This document shows, piece by piece, positions 43,370-53,000 of a stretch of 64,000 nt of DNA. Every line of letters begins with the position of its first letter. The first letter of the stretch is position 1. The notes beneath the pieces were generated by a model, which worked only from the letters and a program-made list of their open reading frames with translations, did not search any database and was not told the DNA's origin. Source of the stretch: Proteles cristata cristata (lineage: Eukaryota; Chordata; Mammalia; Carnivora; Hyaenidae); contig JAESUZ010001525.1 in NCBI GenBank assembly GCA_017311185.1, positions 310,001 through 374,000 of the forward strand, in the 5' to 3' direction. The position numbers were made by a program, and so were the translations under genes.

Positions 43370-44200
43370 TATACAGAGTGGCTAAGATAAGAAACTGGGT
43401 ATTGGCCAGGATGTAGAGAAAAAGTAACCCTCCTGAATGGTTGGTTGGAATGCAAACTGGTACAGTTACTATAGAAAACAGTATGAAGGTTTCTCAAAAA
43501 GTTAAAAATATAACTACCATATGATCCAGTAATCATGCTTTTGGATATTTACCCAAAGAATACCAAAACACTAATTTGAAAGGATCCATGCACCCCTATG
43601 TTTATGTCAGTATTATTTACAAAAGCCAGATTATGGAAGAAGTTCAAATGTCCACTGATTGATGAATGGATAAAGAAGATGTGGTATATATATACACAAT
43701 GCAATGTTACTCAGCCATTAAAAAGAATTAAATTTGGGGGCTCCTGAGTGGCTCAGTCGATTAAGGATCTTACTCTTATTTCTGCTTGATATTCTCTGTC
43801 TCTTCTCCTTCTGCCCCATCCCTGCTCATTCTCTGTCTCTGTCTCTCTCTCTTAAAGATAAATAAACATTAAAAAATTTACTTTAAATTAAATTTTGCCA
43901 TTTGCAATGACACGGATGGACCCAAAGGATATTATGCTAGGTGAAATAAGTCAGATAGGGAAAGGCAAATACCATATTATTTCACCTCTATGTGAAATTT
44001 AAGAAACAAACAAACAAAACGAACAAAGAAAAAAGTACTAACCAAACGAAGATTCTTAACTATAGAGAACAGACAGTTGATTACCAGGTGGGGAATGTGT
44101 GAAATAGGTTAGGGGATCAAGAGTACATGTATCATCATAATCAGTGAAACTAATAAAACTCTGTATATAAACTGTACCATAATTAAAACAAAGAAACTGA
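43370..44200 (+). mobile_element. L1MA-like 3' end nested in the older L1
   Basis: CAGAGTGGCTAAGATAAGAA, ACTATAGAAAACAGTATGAA, GGATATTTACCCAAAGAATA, ATGTCCACTGATTGATGAAT and CAGCCATTAAAAAGAATTAA. After a SINE: GATATTATGCTAGGTGAAAT and AATTAAAACAAAGAAAC end. The host L1 resumes about 44200. Confidence 0.8.
43736..43886 (+). mobile_element. CAN SINE with large internal deletion
   Basis: GGGGGCTCCTGAGTGGCTCA head; the B-box region and most of the body are missing. The CTTCTCCTTCTGCCCCATCC and AGATAAATAAACATTAAA tail remain. A 9-bp TSD ATTAAATTT lies at 43727-43735 and 43887-43895, in the nested L1. Confidence 0.9.
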
Positions 44201-44419
44201 TGTGGTTTCTTTTTTTAAATGACATGTGACTAAAGTTTTGACTTAATGTGTCAGTGCTGCTTTTCTAAAATTTTGACAAATGTATCATGGCTATATAAGA
44301 CGTTAACAATAGGAGCGACTGAGTGAAGAGTATAGGTGAATTCTTTGCACTGCTTTTACAACTTTGCTGTAAATTTTAAATTACTCAAATTAAAGCAAAA
44401 AGACATTGAGTTGTCACCT

Positions 44420-45800
44420 TGTTAAAAACTATTGTAACCATAAAATGTCACTCTGTTTATAAACTCTATTCCATCCATGGGCATGACTATCTTGAGGCCA
44501 TTTCAATACTGTCTTTGTTATTGTATCTTCATAATAAGTCATTAAATCAAATAATGTACATTCATCACCGTCTCTTATTTCTCTTAATTTATTTAGTTCT
44601 TAGTTTATTGCAGGAATTTTGAATAATTTTTAGAAGTCTTGCACATTTGTTGTTACATTTGTAACTAGATATTTTATGTTTTAGGTGGTTTTTGCCTATG
44701 GACTATGTATCTTCTGTTTTTGCTAAACTTACTTATTTTATCAATTTCTTATAGATTCTGTTCAGTCTTTTCACGGAATCATGTTATCTACAAAAAACAT
44801 TTTTACTTCTTTCTAACCAACAGGCTTATTTCACTGGGCAAGACCACCAGCACAACACTGTAGACAAATTATTGGCACAGACATTTTTCCCAATTTAAGG
44901 AAGAAAGCATTCAGTATTTCAATATTAAATATGATGCCAGGTTTCAGGATATTTTTAGATGCCTTTTATCAGGTTGAGCAGATTTTCTTTGATTCTTAAT
45001 TTACTTAGAGTTTTTATAATAAATAGATGCTGAATTTTGTCAAATGCTCTTTATTTACATGGTTTTTAATCCCTTATTCTCTGCTGTGGTAAAATATATT
45101 GATTTTCCAATGTTGAACTAAACTTACATTCATGGGATAAATACCATTTGGGTGTTCTGGATTCAATTTGCTGATTTTTAGAAATTATCTTTATTTTTTC
45201 CCCTTGTTGCTTTTATAATTTGCCCATTGTCTTCAGTTTCCATCAGTTTGGCCATGGTAACTTTAGATATGAGTTCTTTGTATTCTGTTTCATTCTCTCT
45301 GAGCTTCTTTCATCTATAGGTTGGTGTTTATTGTATGTGTGTGTGTTTTGTTTTTTGTTTTTTGGTCTGTTTATGGAAGTCCTTGGCCATTATCTTCCTC
45401 TTTGTCTCTCTATTCTGGGACTGTTTAGACCAATTGTTAATGTCCCATAGTCATCTGGTGCTCAGCTTCTCCTTGTCATTATTTTGGAATTTCCATTTGG
45501 ATACTCTCTTTTGACCTGTCTTCAAGTTCTCACTTTTTGTCTGTTGTATCTAGTCTGCCTTTGAGTCTACCAGATGAATTCTTCATTTCAAATAGCAAAT
45601 TTTTTTTTCTAGCATTTATTTTTTATATTTTTAATAGTTTCTATTTGACTCTTCTCTATGAAGGACGTTTAACTTTCTAGCACTTAGTTCATTTGGATTT
45701 CCTTGGATCCTGAGCTCTCTGATTTTTTTGTTTTGTTTTGTTTTTACAAAGTAAGGTTTTATGGCTTATTGGGTTTAAACATTTATATTGTTAAAGTAAG
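44420..45800 (-). mobile_element. Ancient L1, antisense
   Basis: Antisense ORF2 landmarks: AACTAGATATTTTATGTTTT, ATATGATGCCAGGTTTCAGG (diverged), CAAATGCTCTTTATTTACAT, GAACTAAACTTACATTCATG with GGATAAATACCATTTGGGTG, then an ORF1-side block CTGTCTTCAAGTTCTCACTT and ATTTCCATTTGGATACTC. Very decayed; limits uncertain. Confidence 0.6.
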
Positions 45801-45804
45801 GATG

Positions 45805-46600
45805 AATATCTCTTGGGATTTTCTTTCAACACTAATAATAGAAATTTTCATGTTATTTTGAAGGAAGAGTTTGTGGGAATATTGCTTTTATCTTCTGTGG
45901 GACACCGTAGAATACAAAATTGTGGTAAGTACACACAAATAGCAAGGAACTGGCAAACTTTTCTTGAGGTGATTTATGTGTAGATTGCAACTGATATCTC
46001 AAAAATAAACTATGTCTATACTTGACCCATATTTAGGGTGTACTATGAGAGGTTTTACCAGCAATGGGTCCTGGTGTTTAACTTCTTATAGTCCAGCAAT
46101 ATCGTCTTCACTCACGTAAGGGGAGATACTTACCTCTCGACTTTGGTAACGGGAAGGCTAACTTTAACAATGCTTACAAAGATGTGTGGGCTTTGGGAAT
46201 CACTTCAATTCTCATGCTTCAAGAACCACTTGCTAAATAGGATAATTCAGTTAGCACCTAACATATAATGTATTTTTAATTATAGCAGTGAAATGATAAA
46301 GTTAAATCAGCTGTTATGGCCCATAGCATTGGGACTGCATAGCTTTGATAAAGCAATGATAATAAAACACAATTCTTTAGAATTTAATTTATGCAAACAT
46401 TCATCATCCCAAGAGACAGATACTACTATAATTATAGTTATTATTTATAGTTTTACAAATAGGGAAACTAAAAAGATGGGCAACTGAAGCCTTTGTATCA
46501 GTGAGCATCTGTTATGTTTTTTCTTTCTGGCTTCAACTCATTCTACTCTCCTTACAATAGTATTAACATCTCAATTTTCTCTGGGGAAGCAAAACCACCG
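45805..46600. other. Unassigned DNA
   Basis: May include more of the antisense L1; nothing else recognised. Confidence 0.35.
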
Positions 46601-46604
46601 GTGT

Positions 46605-47195
46605 TTTCTGTTGGTGTGGTTTAGTTTAAGAGGATTCCATCCTGTGTTCAGTATGTGACCCAGGCCAAGCCAATCAGCATTATGGGCCACTGTGATAGGG
46701 TTAGGTTGGGCATGTGACTCAATTTGAGAAATGCTTTGAAAGTCTTTTTTTTTTTTAATTATTTTTTTTTAATGTTTGTTTATTTTTGAAAGAGATAGAC
46801 TTCGTGGGCAGGGCAGGGCCAGAGAGAGAGGGAAATACAGAATCTGAAGCAGGCTCCAGTCTCTGAGCTGTCAGCATAGAGCCCGATGTGGGGCTCAAAC
46901 TTATGAACAACGAGATCATGACCTGAGCTGAAGTTGGACGCTCAACTGACTGAGCCACCCAGGTGCCCCTGAAGGTGTTATGAAAGAATGAATCTTTCAC
47001 TTTTCTGGAACTGCTAGCAGTAAAGAGGATGCTAAGAGAAGAAAGCAGAATTGGAAGACAGGGAAGGAGGAGACCAGCCACTGATAACATGCTTTGAGCC
47101 TTTGGATCCAGTTAAGCCTGAAGTCTTCTGATCTCTCATCTTTTCTGTTACATGTTCCTAGTGTATTTGCTTAAGCTGTTACAATTGGGCACCCT
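46605..47195 (+). repeat. Ancient mammalian repeat, split by a SINE, family not named
   Basis: GACCCAGGCCAAGCCAATCA, GGGCATGTGACTCAATTTG; after the SINE TTCTGGAACTGCTAGCAG, GATCCAGTTAAGCCTGAAG and TTGCTTAAGCTGTTACAA. I recognise the 'gggcatgtgacccaggccgggccaatca' layout as a common old repeat without committing to a name. Confidence 0.45.
46744..46969 (-). mobile_element. Feline CAN SINE, antisense
   Basis: TTTAATGTTTGTTTATTTTT tail, GATGTGGGGCTCAAACTTAT, TGACTGAGCCACCCAGGTGC head. Target copies are short (TGAAAGT and TGAAGGT). Confidence 0.93.
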
Positions 47196-47419
47196 TCCCT
47201 TTCTCGCATGCAAGACTGTCTTGGTGAACATATTTATTCCTTGTAAGAAGTTAGTGAGAATTGAGAGTTGAAGTGATTTCCAGTGATTATATTTGTGGAA
47301 CTGTGCATGCCACAACTCTGTTACTAAGGGTTCTTTGAGGAAATTTCAACCAGCGTTTCTTGAGTTAGGACATTATCTTGGTAATCATGCATAGGTCAGA
47401 GGGAGGGCTAAATGTTAAG

Positions 47420-47800
47420 AAATTCATTTGTTTAGTTCTCTATTCCCTTGGGTTGACTCTGGATTGTGATTAATTGCAGCTTTGGGCTAATTTATTGTCT
47501 AATATTCTTGTGTAAAACTGTAAATGTCATATTAGATTTAACTGGGAGAGGCAGGGGGCTGTCTTCCTGCAAGCCTACAGTTATATGAACTCTGCAAATG
47601 AGCATTCACATAAGAATGCTGTGTTTGTCTTCCTCATTGCCGCTTTCCCTGCAGGGTAACTCTAGCTAATCTAGTAATTAGTGGTAGGAAGCTTGCAAAT
47701 CTGCAAGCTAATTTACTCATAAGAAAAGCATGTTTAAAATGACATTAACTCACTCAGTTTCCATGTGGGGCTTGGCACACAGCTGTTTCAGTCCCTTGGC
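47420..47800. other. Repeat-free block with homeodomain-type AT cores, candidate CNE
   Basis: Rich in TAAT cores: GATTAATTGCAG, TAATTTATTGTCTAAT, CTAATCTAGTAATTAGTGG and GCTAATTTACTC. There is no mobile-element signature and no useful open frame. A conserved-enhancer reading is inference from composition only. Confidence 0.3.
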
Positions 47801-47984
47801 TATATCCCCTGTTGTACTTTGAAATGGGAAAGGGCATTAGAGTCTGCTTTGAAACAAAAGGTACAGAAAGGGGAAGGAAATCAAGACAGAAATTGTTATC
47901 TTTGGTGCTGCTGAATGCCTAATAGGCCATATTAGTGATTGTAGAAGGTGTTAACAGTCAAGCCTAAATTGTAATGATGATAAT

Positions 47985-48120
47985 TCCTCTCAATTATTGA
48001 GTGCTTACTATGTCTCAGGCACTGTGTTTATGCTTTGTATACATGATTACATTTTCTCTTCAAAATAATGGTCTTATACATTAAATACTGACAGCTCAGA
48101 GAACTTAACGAACTAGTCTC
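47985..48120 (-). mobile_element. MIR, antisense
   Basis: TTATTGAGTGCTTACTATGT, CTCAGGCACTGTGTTTATGC, TTACATTTTCTCTTCAAAAT and a CAGAGAACTTAACGAACTAG end. Confidence 0.8.
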
Positions 48121-49300
48121 AACTCATATTCACCCATAGAAGGCTCACCGTTCCTATACTGGCTTCACTTTTTAACTATAATATTTGTCTTCTACTATAA
48201 TAATGGACTTTTGAAGAAAACTTTTATCTGGAATGTTACTGACATTGGTAGTAGAGTCAATCCCATTATGTAAAGCTTGCTCTCCAAAATCCCACAGGCA
48301 TGCAGGGATCTTAAAATCAATTTAAGAAAGACATGCACCTATGTCTACCTTCACCTGCTCCTTAATTTTACTATTTCCTTTCACAGAGAAAACTTTTTGA
48401 AAGAGTAGTTTATACCTGCTGGTTCCGTATCTTCATCTCTTTTCTCCTGAGCCACTCTAGTAGAGTTTTTGTCCTGATAAGAAAATGACTCCTTTAGGGT
48501 ATCAATGACCTTTACCATCTTCTCATCCCCCTTTTCGTCAGCCTTTTCTGACCTGGTAAATTCTTTTCTTTCTTAAATTATCTCTTCACTTGACTTCTAG
48601 GATGCCACAGGCCCCTGTTCTCTTGGCTACCCTCCCTGCTGTATTTCACTAATCCATCCCCCTGGCTGATTTTCTATCTTACATCCCAAGTTGTAAGCCA
48701 CCATAGGGTGCCTCCTGAGATTCAATGCTTAGGCCTCCTCTTTTTTTGTCTTTATACTCCATTCCTTAATGTTTGTGACTCAATCCTCAAATGTCTCAAA
48801 TCCAATGTTTTCTTACTGCATCTCCTGTCCTTCCTTGTCCCAGCCACAGTTCTCTTGCTCGGACTCTTGAGATAGTCTCCGCAGTGGTCTCCTTTGCTGT
48901 TCTTGCACCCTTAAAATCCATTCCCTCCATACCAGACAAAGTGTGCTTTTGAAAACACAAATCAGATAGCACATCTCCTCGTGAAAATCTTCCCATGTCT
49001 TCCTATTGCACTTACAATACCATTCAAACTCCATGTCATGGCGAACAAGGCTACTTTAGATTTGCATTTTCTTCTTTCTCTTAATACATTTTGTTTTTTG
49101 CTTTCTCTGTTCCAGCTGTACTGACTTTTTTCCTCTTTGTTGAATAGACCAGGTTTACTTGCAAAACCTGGCTTTTGCACAGCTAGTCTCTACCTCTGAG
49201 TTCTCTTCTCTTAGATTTTCACATTGGAGGGCATGTCTTACTTACCATTACAATCGGTTCTTAAAGATCACTGGTTCAGAGATTATCCGTATCACCCATC

Positions 49301-49314
49301 TAAAGCTGCTCCCA
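49301..49314. repeat. TSD of SINE
   Basis: TAAAGCTGCTCCCA here and TAAAGCTTCTTCCA at 49547-49560. Confidence 0.85.
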
Positions 49315-49315
49315 A

Positions 49316-49546
49316 GGGCCCCTGGGTGGCTCAGTCGGTTGAGCGGCCCACTTCAGCTCAAGTCGTGATTTCATGGTTCGTGGGTTCAGGCCCCACATTG
49401 GGCTCTGTGCTGACAGCTCAGAGCCTGGAGCCTGCTTCAGATTCTGTGTCTCCCTCTCTCTCTCTGCTGCTCCCCTGCTCATGTTCTGTCTCTGTCTCTC
49501 AAAAATAAATAAATGTTAAAAAGAATTTTAAAAAATTTTTAATAAA
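49316..49546 (+). mobile_element. Feline CAN SINE
   Basis: GGGCCCCTGGGTGGCTCAGT head, GTGGGTTCAGGCCCCACATT (B box damaged), GCTGACAGCTCAGAGCCTGG, TCTCAAAAATAAATAAATG tail. Inserted in the L2. Confidence 0.95.
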
Positions 49547-49625
49547 TAAAGCTTCTTCCAGCCCATACCTGCTGGTTAATGACTTAACCCTATTTGTTTT
49601 CTTCATTAAAGTAACTCTATCCAAA

Positions 49626-49627
<2 letters not shown>

Positions 49628-49682
<55 letters not shown>
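49628..49682. repeat. (TG)27 microsatellite
   Basis: Uninterrupted dinucleotide tract of about 27 units inside the L2 3' UTR. Confidence 0.98.
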
Positions 49683-49684
<2 letters not shown>

Positions 49685-49839
49685 TTGGCTAATTGTCTAT
49701 TTCCTCCACTAGACTATAAACTCCACTAAAATATAAAGAAGTTTTTATTTTTTCACCATTGTCTTCTAAACACATGGAATGATAGTAAATAATCTAAAAA
49801 TATTGGAATCAAGGAATGAATACATTCTAATAAAAACAC

Positions 49840-49965
49840 TTTTTATGTGTCCAATTATTAAGCTCTCCTTCATCCTAGAACACCCTGCCTCCTTGCCCTA
49901 TGGTGTACCATCTCTCCTATTTTTTGAAGTCCTTCCATGCCATAACTTTTTATTAAATGTGTCTG
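49840..49965 (+). mobile_element. Second L2-like piece
   Basis: CTCTCCTTCATCCTAGAACA, CCCTGCCTCCTTGCCCTATG and GAAGTCCTTCCATGCC resemble the 'tggaacgctcttcccc' to 'ctcctccaggtct' stretch of L2. Short and diverged. Confidence 0.4.
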
Positions 49966-49967
49966 GA

Positions 49968-50137
49968 GCAGGCTAGGTGGCTCAGTCAGTTAAGTGTGGG
50001 ACTCTTGATTTCAGCTCAGGTCATGATATTGAGTTTTCTGAGTATGAGCCCCGAACGAGACTGCAGTGATAGTGCAGAGCCTGCTTAGGATTCTCTCTTT
50101 CTCTCTCAAAATAAATAAAAATAAATTAAAAAAAATA
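49968..50137 (+). mobile_element. Old CAN SINE
   Basis: GCAGGCTAGGTGGCTCAGTC head, GGGACTCTTGATTTCAGCTC, a short body and CTCAAAATAAATAAAAATAA tail. TSD AAATGTGTCTGGA (49955) and AAATTTGCCTGGA (50137). Confidence 0.88.
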
Positions 50138-50213
50138 AATTTGCCTGGACTATACTTTCTTATCTTTCTACCCTTCTTAGTGTTATAGGATTTTTACCTC
50201 AATATTTAGTATT

Positions 50214-50732
50214 TGTTGCCTTGCCGATTTGAAGAATGAAGAGGTCGACACAAAATGAGCAGCTGGCAAAAGTTTATTAGAATATAAGATTAGAAAGGAA
50301 GAACAGTAGGAAAGCTCTCTTTACAGAGAGACATGGGAAAGTGAATCAATGAAGGACTATAGGCAAATATCCTTGTTGTATGAGGTTCTGGTCAGCCCTC
50401 TTGCTTCCCTTCACCCCTGTTCCTTCTCAGGTTCCACCCTGATTGGCTTGGTAGCTCTAGGTGCTGGGTTGTCCATTCCTGACTGGCCCAGTTCTATTGT
50501 ATGAGGGGTGGTCTATGGCTCTACTTAAGCCTTTTGTCAAATTCCTGAGGGAAACCTGAGTGGGAATAGGTGGGGTCTCTTACATTCTTAAGAGGAACCT
50601 TATGCCTGAGGGGATTTGCTGTGGTCAGACACTCCCAGCATTGCTCCAAACTCTGTGGTTTCCCTCACCCAGGGACCTAATCTTCCCTTCTATGCCTTCT
50701 CTGCCTACTGAATCCTATCTTTTCCTATCACA
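50214..50732 (-). mobile_element. Solo endogenous-retrovirus LTR, antisense
   Basis: About 519 bases bounded by TG...CA. On the minus strand it starts TGTGATAGG. It has a CCAATCAGGG box (about 50440 on +) and an AATAAA poly(A) signal (50273-50278 on +, read in reverse), followed by a short U5-like end rich in pyrimidines. This fits a class I-type LTR, but the family is not certain. No gag, pol or env remnants flank it and I see no perfect TSD. Confidence 0.65.
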
Positions 50733-50739
50733 TTAGCAC

Positions 50740-51070
50740 CTGATAAAGTGCAGGATAAATGAATGATGGGTGGAGCAAGCATTTCATGCCATACGAAGTC
50801 ATTCAGTATTTGTGGTAACTCAGAATGTTGGAGGGGTAGGAGAAGAAGGCCACAGAGCAAAAATGAATGTGCCATAGGTTAAATTAGATTATTTTATGAA
50901 AGGCTGAATTTAGTCTTTTTATTAGAAAATTTGAAGCATTATGTATTTATGCAATCAACAGTGAAAGATAACACTGTTAGTGGTGAGAAAGGGTGGCTGG
51001 GAACGCAAAGAAATTATAGGTGTGGAATCCAGGCTGAAGGCTATTGTAATAGAGGTAAAAGAGGATTGAC
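50740..51070. other. Unique DNA
   Basis: No recognised feature. Confidence 0.4.
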
Positions 51071-51072
51071 TT

Positions 51073-51200
51073 ATTTATTTATTATTTTTTTAGCTAGGCT
51101 TCACACCCAATGTAGGGCTTGACCTCACAACCCTTGAGATCAAGACCTGAGCTGAGATTAAGAGTTGGATGCTTAACCCACTGAACTACCCAGCTGCCCC
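51073..51200 (-). mobile_element. Old CAN SINE (short type), antisense
   Basis: TTTATTATTTTTTTAGCTAG tail side, CACACCCAATGTAGGGCTTG, CACTGAACTACCCAGCTGCC head. Flanked by GGTAAAAGAGG and GGTAAAAGGGA. Confidence 0.88.
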
Positions 51201-51204
51201 TCAT

Positions 51205-51480
51205 GGTAAAAGGGAATAAAGTAAAATAGGGCACTGCAAAAACAAGGGTAAAAAAAAGTTTAGTGAATCCATTTTAGGGTTAAATTGTTCAGGACTAAGT
51301 TGAAAATTGGATGTATATGTTAGGAACATAAGACATTGAAGAAAATTCTGGAGGTCTACCTAAGAATTTTACTGCCACTAATCTAGAAGCAAACATAAGA
51401 AGGCTTTTGGAGGGGATTCTCTTTATTATAAAATTAAGTCTAACTTGGTGTATATGGCGGAATTTGTTTTAAGGACATTG
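51205..51480. other. Unique DNA
   Basis: No recognised feature. Confidence 0.4.
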
Positions 51481-51483
51481 AGT

Positions 51484-51950
51484 GTGGTAGGAAGAATACT
51501 GGTGTTCAAAGAAGTCTATGTGTTTATCTACAGAACCTGTGAATATATTCTCTTTCTGGGCACAAGGGACTTTGTAGAGGTGATTAAGGTTAAGGGCCTT
51601 GAAATGAGTTGATACTGGATTATCCACATGATCCTGGACCTAATCACTTGAATCCTAAAAGCAGAGAAAGTTTCTCAGTTGATATTAGAGAGACTTGTGA
51701 CATTGCTGGCTAAGAAGGCAGAGGAAGTGACCATGAGCCAAGGAAAGTAGAGACAGCATTTAGAAGCTAGAAAGAACAGTAATTGGATTATCTCCTACAA
51801 CTTGCAGAGAGGAATAAGGCTCTGCAGACACTTAAGATTTTTACCTAGCAAGACCCATGTCAGACTTTTGATCTACAGACCTATCTCAGGAAACTCAAAG
51901 ACAGGAAAGTGATTGAGCCTCATAAATAACCACAGCCTATAATGGATACA
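51484..51950 (+). mobile_element. MLT1 LTR (ERVL-MaLR), sense
   Basis: TGTGGTAGGAAGAATACTGG start, AGAACCTGTGAATATATTCT, GTGATTAAGGTTAAGGGCCT, ACTGGATTATCCACATGATC with CTGGACCTAATCACTTG, GTGACCATGAGCCAAGG, then GACCCATGTCAGACTTTTGA. LTR only. Same broad family as the antisense copy at 39715-40676. Confidence 0.82.
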
Positions 51951-51954
51951 AAGT

Positions 51955-52390
51955 CATCTTCCTACATAGCATTATACATGTCTACTTCATTCTTTTCTCT
52001 CTGGAGAATGGCTTCTCAGTTTCTACAATTATTAGGTCTGAGCAATGACTCCTGAGAGTTTCTGAATGTTTTATGTAATAGACCAGTCACCCAGAGAAAC
52101 TGCTTCTCTTTCTTGACTTCAAGTGAAAACTTTTGTCCAAGAGCTGTAATTGTCTATGCTGGGTCAAGCAGCAGTGGTCAGGTGGAGAGCTTATTAGAGT
52201 TAGTCAACAGGATGGTACCTGAAGTAACCGTGTGGATGGAGTAAAATTGAGGATATTTTCAAAAGAAGAGGGATGATGGCTGGACAAAACAACAACCACA
52301 GCAAACTAGCAGTATAGAAGGTCGCAGGTTTAATGATTGGCATTACTCCTTTTTGCATTTTTTTTTTACATCCTTTAGGTGTCAGGCAGT
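51955..52390. other. Unique DNA
   Basis: No gene or named repeat. Confidence 0.4.
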
Positions 52391-52394
52391 CCAT

Positions 52395-52485
52395 GAAGTA
52401 GTTATTGAGTACCTGTTTTGTGCTAAGCACTGAGATAGTCACTATGAGGCATTAGTGAACATAACCAGCAAGCTTGAGATCCATA
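52395..52485 (-). mobile_element. Short L2 end, antisense
   Basis: GTAGTTATTGAGTACCTGTT, TTGTGCTAAGCACTGAGATA and a GCATTAGTGAACATAACC segment. Confidence 0.55.
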
Positions 52486-52647
52486 CTACATTTATACTAT
52501 TTGTGATAAAGGCAGCTATTTAATCTATTTTTTAAAATGACTACATAATTATAACTGTGTAAATAGCTGTGAAGAAGCTAATTTTAACAGAGATGTCTAA
52601 TTGAGGTGGAAGGGTGGTTCAGAGAAAGGAGACCTACATTATCTATG

Positions 52648-52660
52648 CACTAGAGAAGCA
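52648..52660. repeat. TSD of SINE
   Basis: CACTAGAGAAGCA here and at 52918-52930; the similarity continues a few bases (ATTAAAG against TTTAAG). Confidence 0.95.
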
Positions 52661-52667
52661 ATTAAAG

Positions 52668-52917
52668 TTTTCTTAATATTTATTTATTTTTGAGAGAGAG
52701 AGAACAGAGCATAAGCAGGGAAGGGGCAGAGAGAATGGGAGACACAGAATCTGAAGCAGCAAAGGGGCAGAGAGAATGGGAGACACAGAATCTGAAGCAG
52801 CCTCCAGTCTCCGAGCTGTCTGCACAGAGCCCAGCATGGGGCTTGAACCCACAAACTTGAGTTCATGACCGGAGCCAATATTGGATGCTTAACCAACTGA
52901 GCCACCCAGGCACCCCA
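52668..52917 (-). mobile_element. Feline CAN SINE with a 41-bp tandem duplication, antisense
   Basis: TTAATATTTATTTATTTTTG tail, head CTGAGCCACCCAGGCACCCC. The 40-base block beginning AAGGGGCAGAGAGAATGGGA is present twice (52721 and 52762, period 41), making the copy longer than usual. Confidence 0.95.
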
Positions 52918-52974
52918 CACTAGAGAAGCATTTAAGCTGAGAGCCAAGGATAAGAAGGAGTTGATCAGGAAAAA

Positions 52975-53000
52975 CAAGGGGCGGGGGGGGGGAAGGCGGT
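52975..53000. repeat. G-rich run
   Basis: GGGGCGGGGGGGGGG around 52978-52993; low complexity. Confidence 0.8.

Larger units (their letters stand above)
41095..44405 (+). mobile_element. Old L1M with long 3' UTR, nested insertions
   Basis: Sense ORF2 tail (GGAATGCAGAATGCTATAGC, GATGGATCCATACTATATGG), then a long L1M 3' UTR: AAGAATCTATGTGTATTACA, ACTAGATTACACTAGAAG, GAATAGAGTATGGAGTGAGA, AAATCATGTTGACAGCGTGT, GACAAACCCAAGTTGAGAGA, GGAGACAAGATGATTAAACA and, after the nested L1, GACAAATGTATCATGGCTAT with a TTAAATTACTCAAATTAAAG end. A young SINE (42533-42769) and a younger L1 tail (43370-44200) sit inside it. Confidence 0.75.
48310..49800 (+). mobile_element. Long L2 split by a SINE and a TG tract
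   Basis: About 1.2 kb of L2 ORF2 C-terminal end and 3' UTR: GGGTATCAATGACCTTTACC, GTGCTTTTGAAAACACAAAT, CTTCCCATGTCTTCCTATTG, CACTTACAATACCATTCAAA, GGCTTTTGCACAGCTAGTCT. After the SINE: TTAACCCTATTTGTTTTCTT and TTTCCTCCACTAGACTATAA. One of the longest old elements here; no open frame survives. Confidence 0.85.

Noticed and set aside
46110..46160. ATACTTACCT word reminiscent of a U1 snRNA 5' end
   Set aside because: Only about ten bases match; the downstream sequence does not follow U1.
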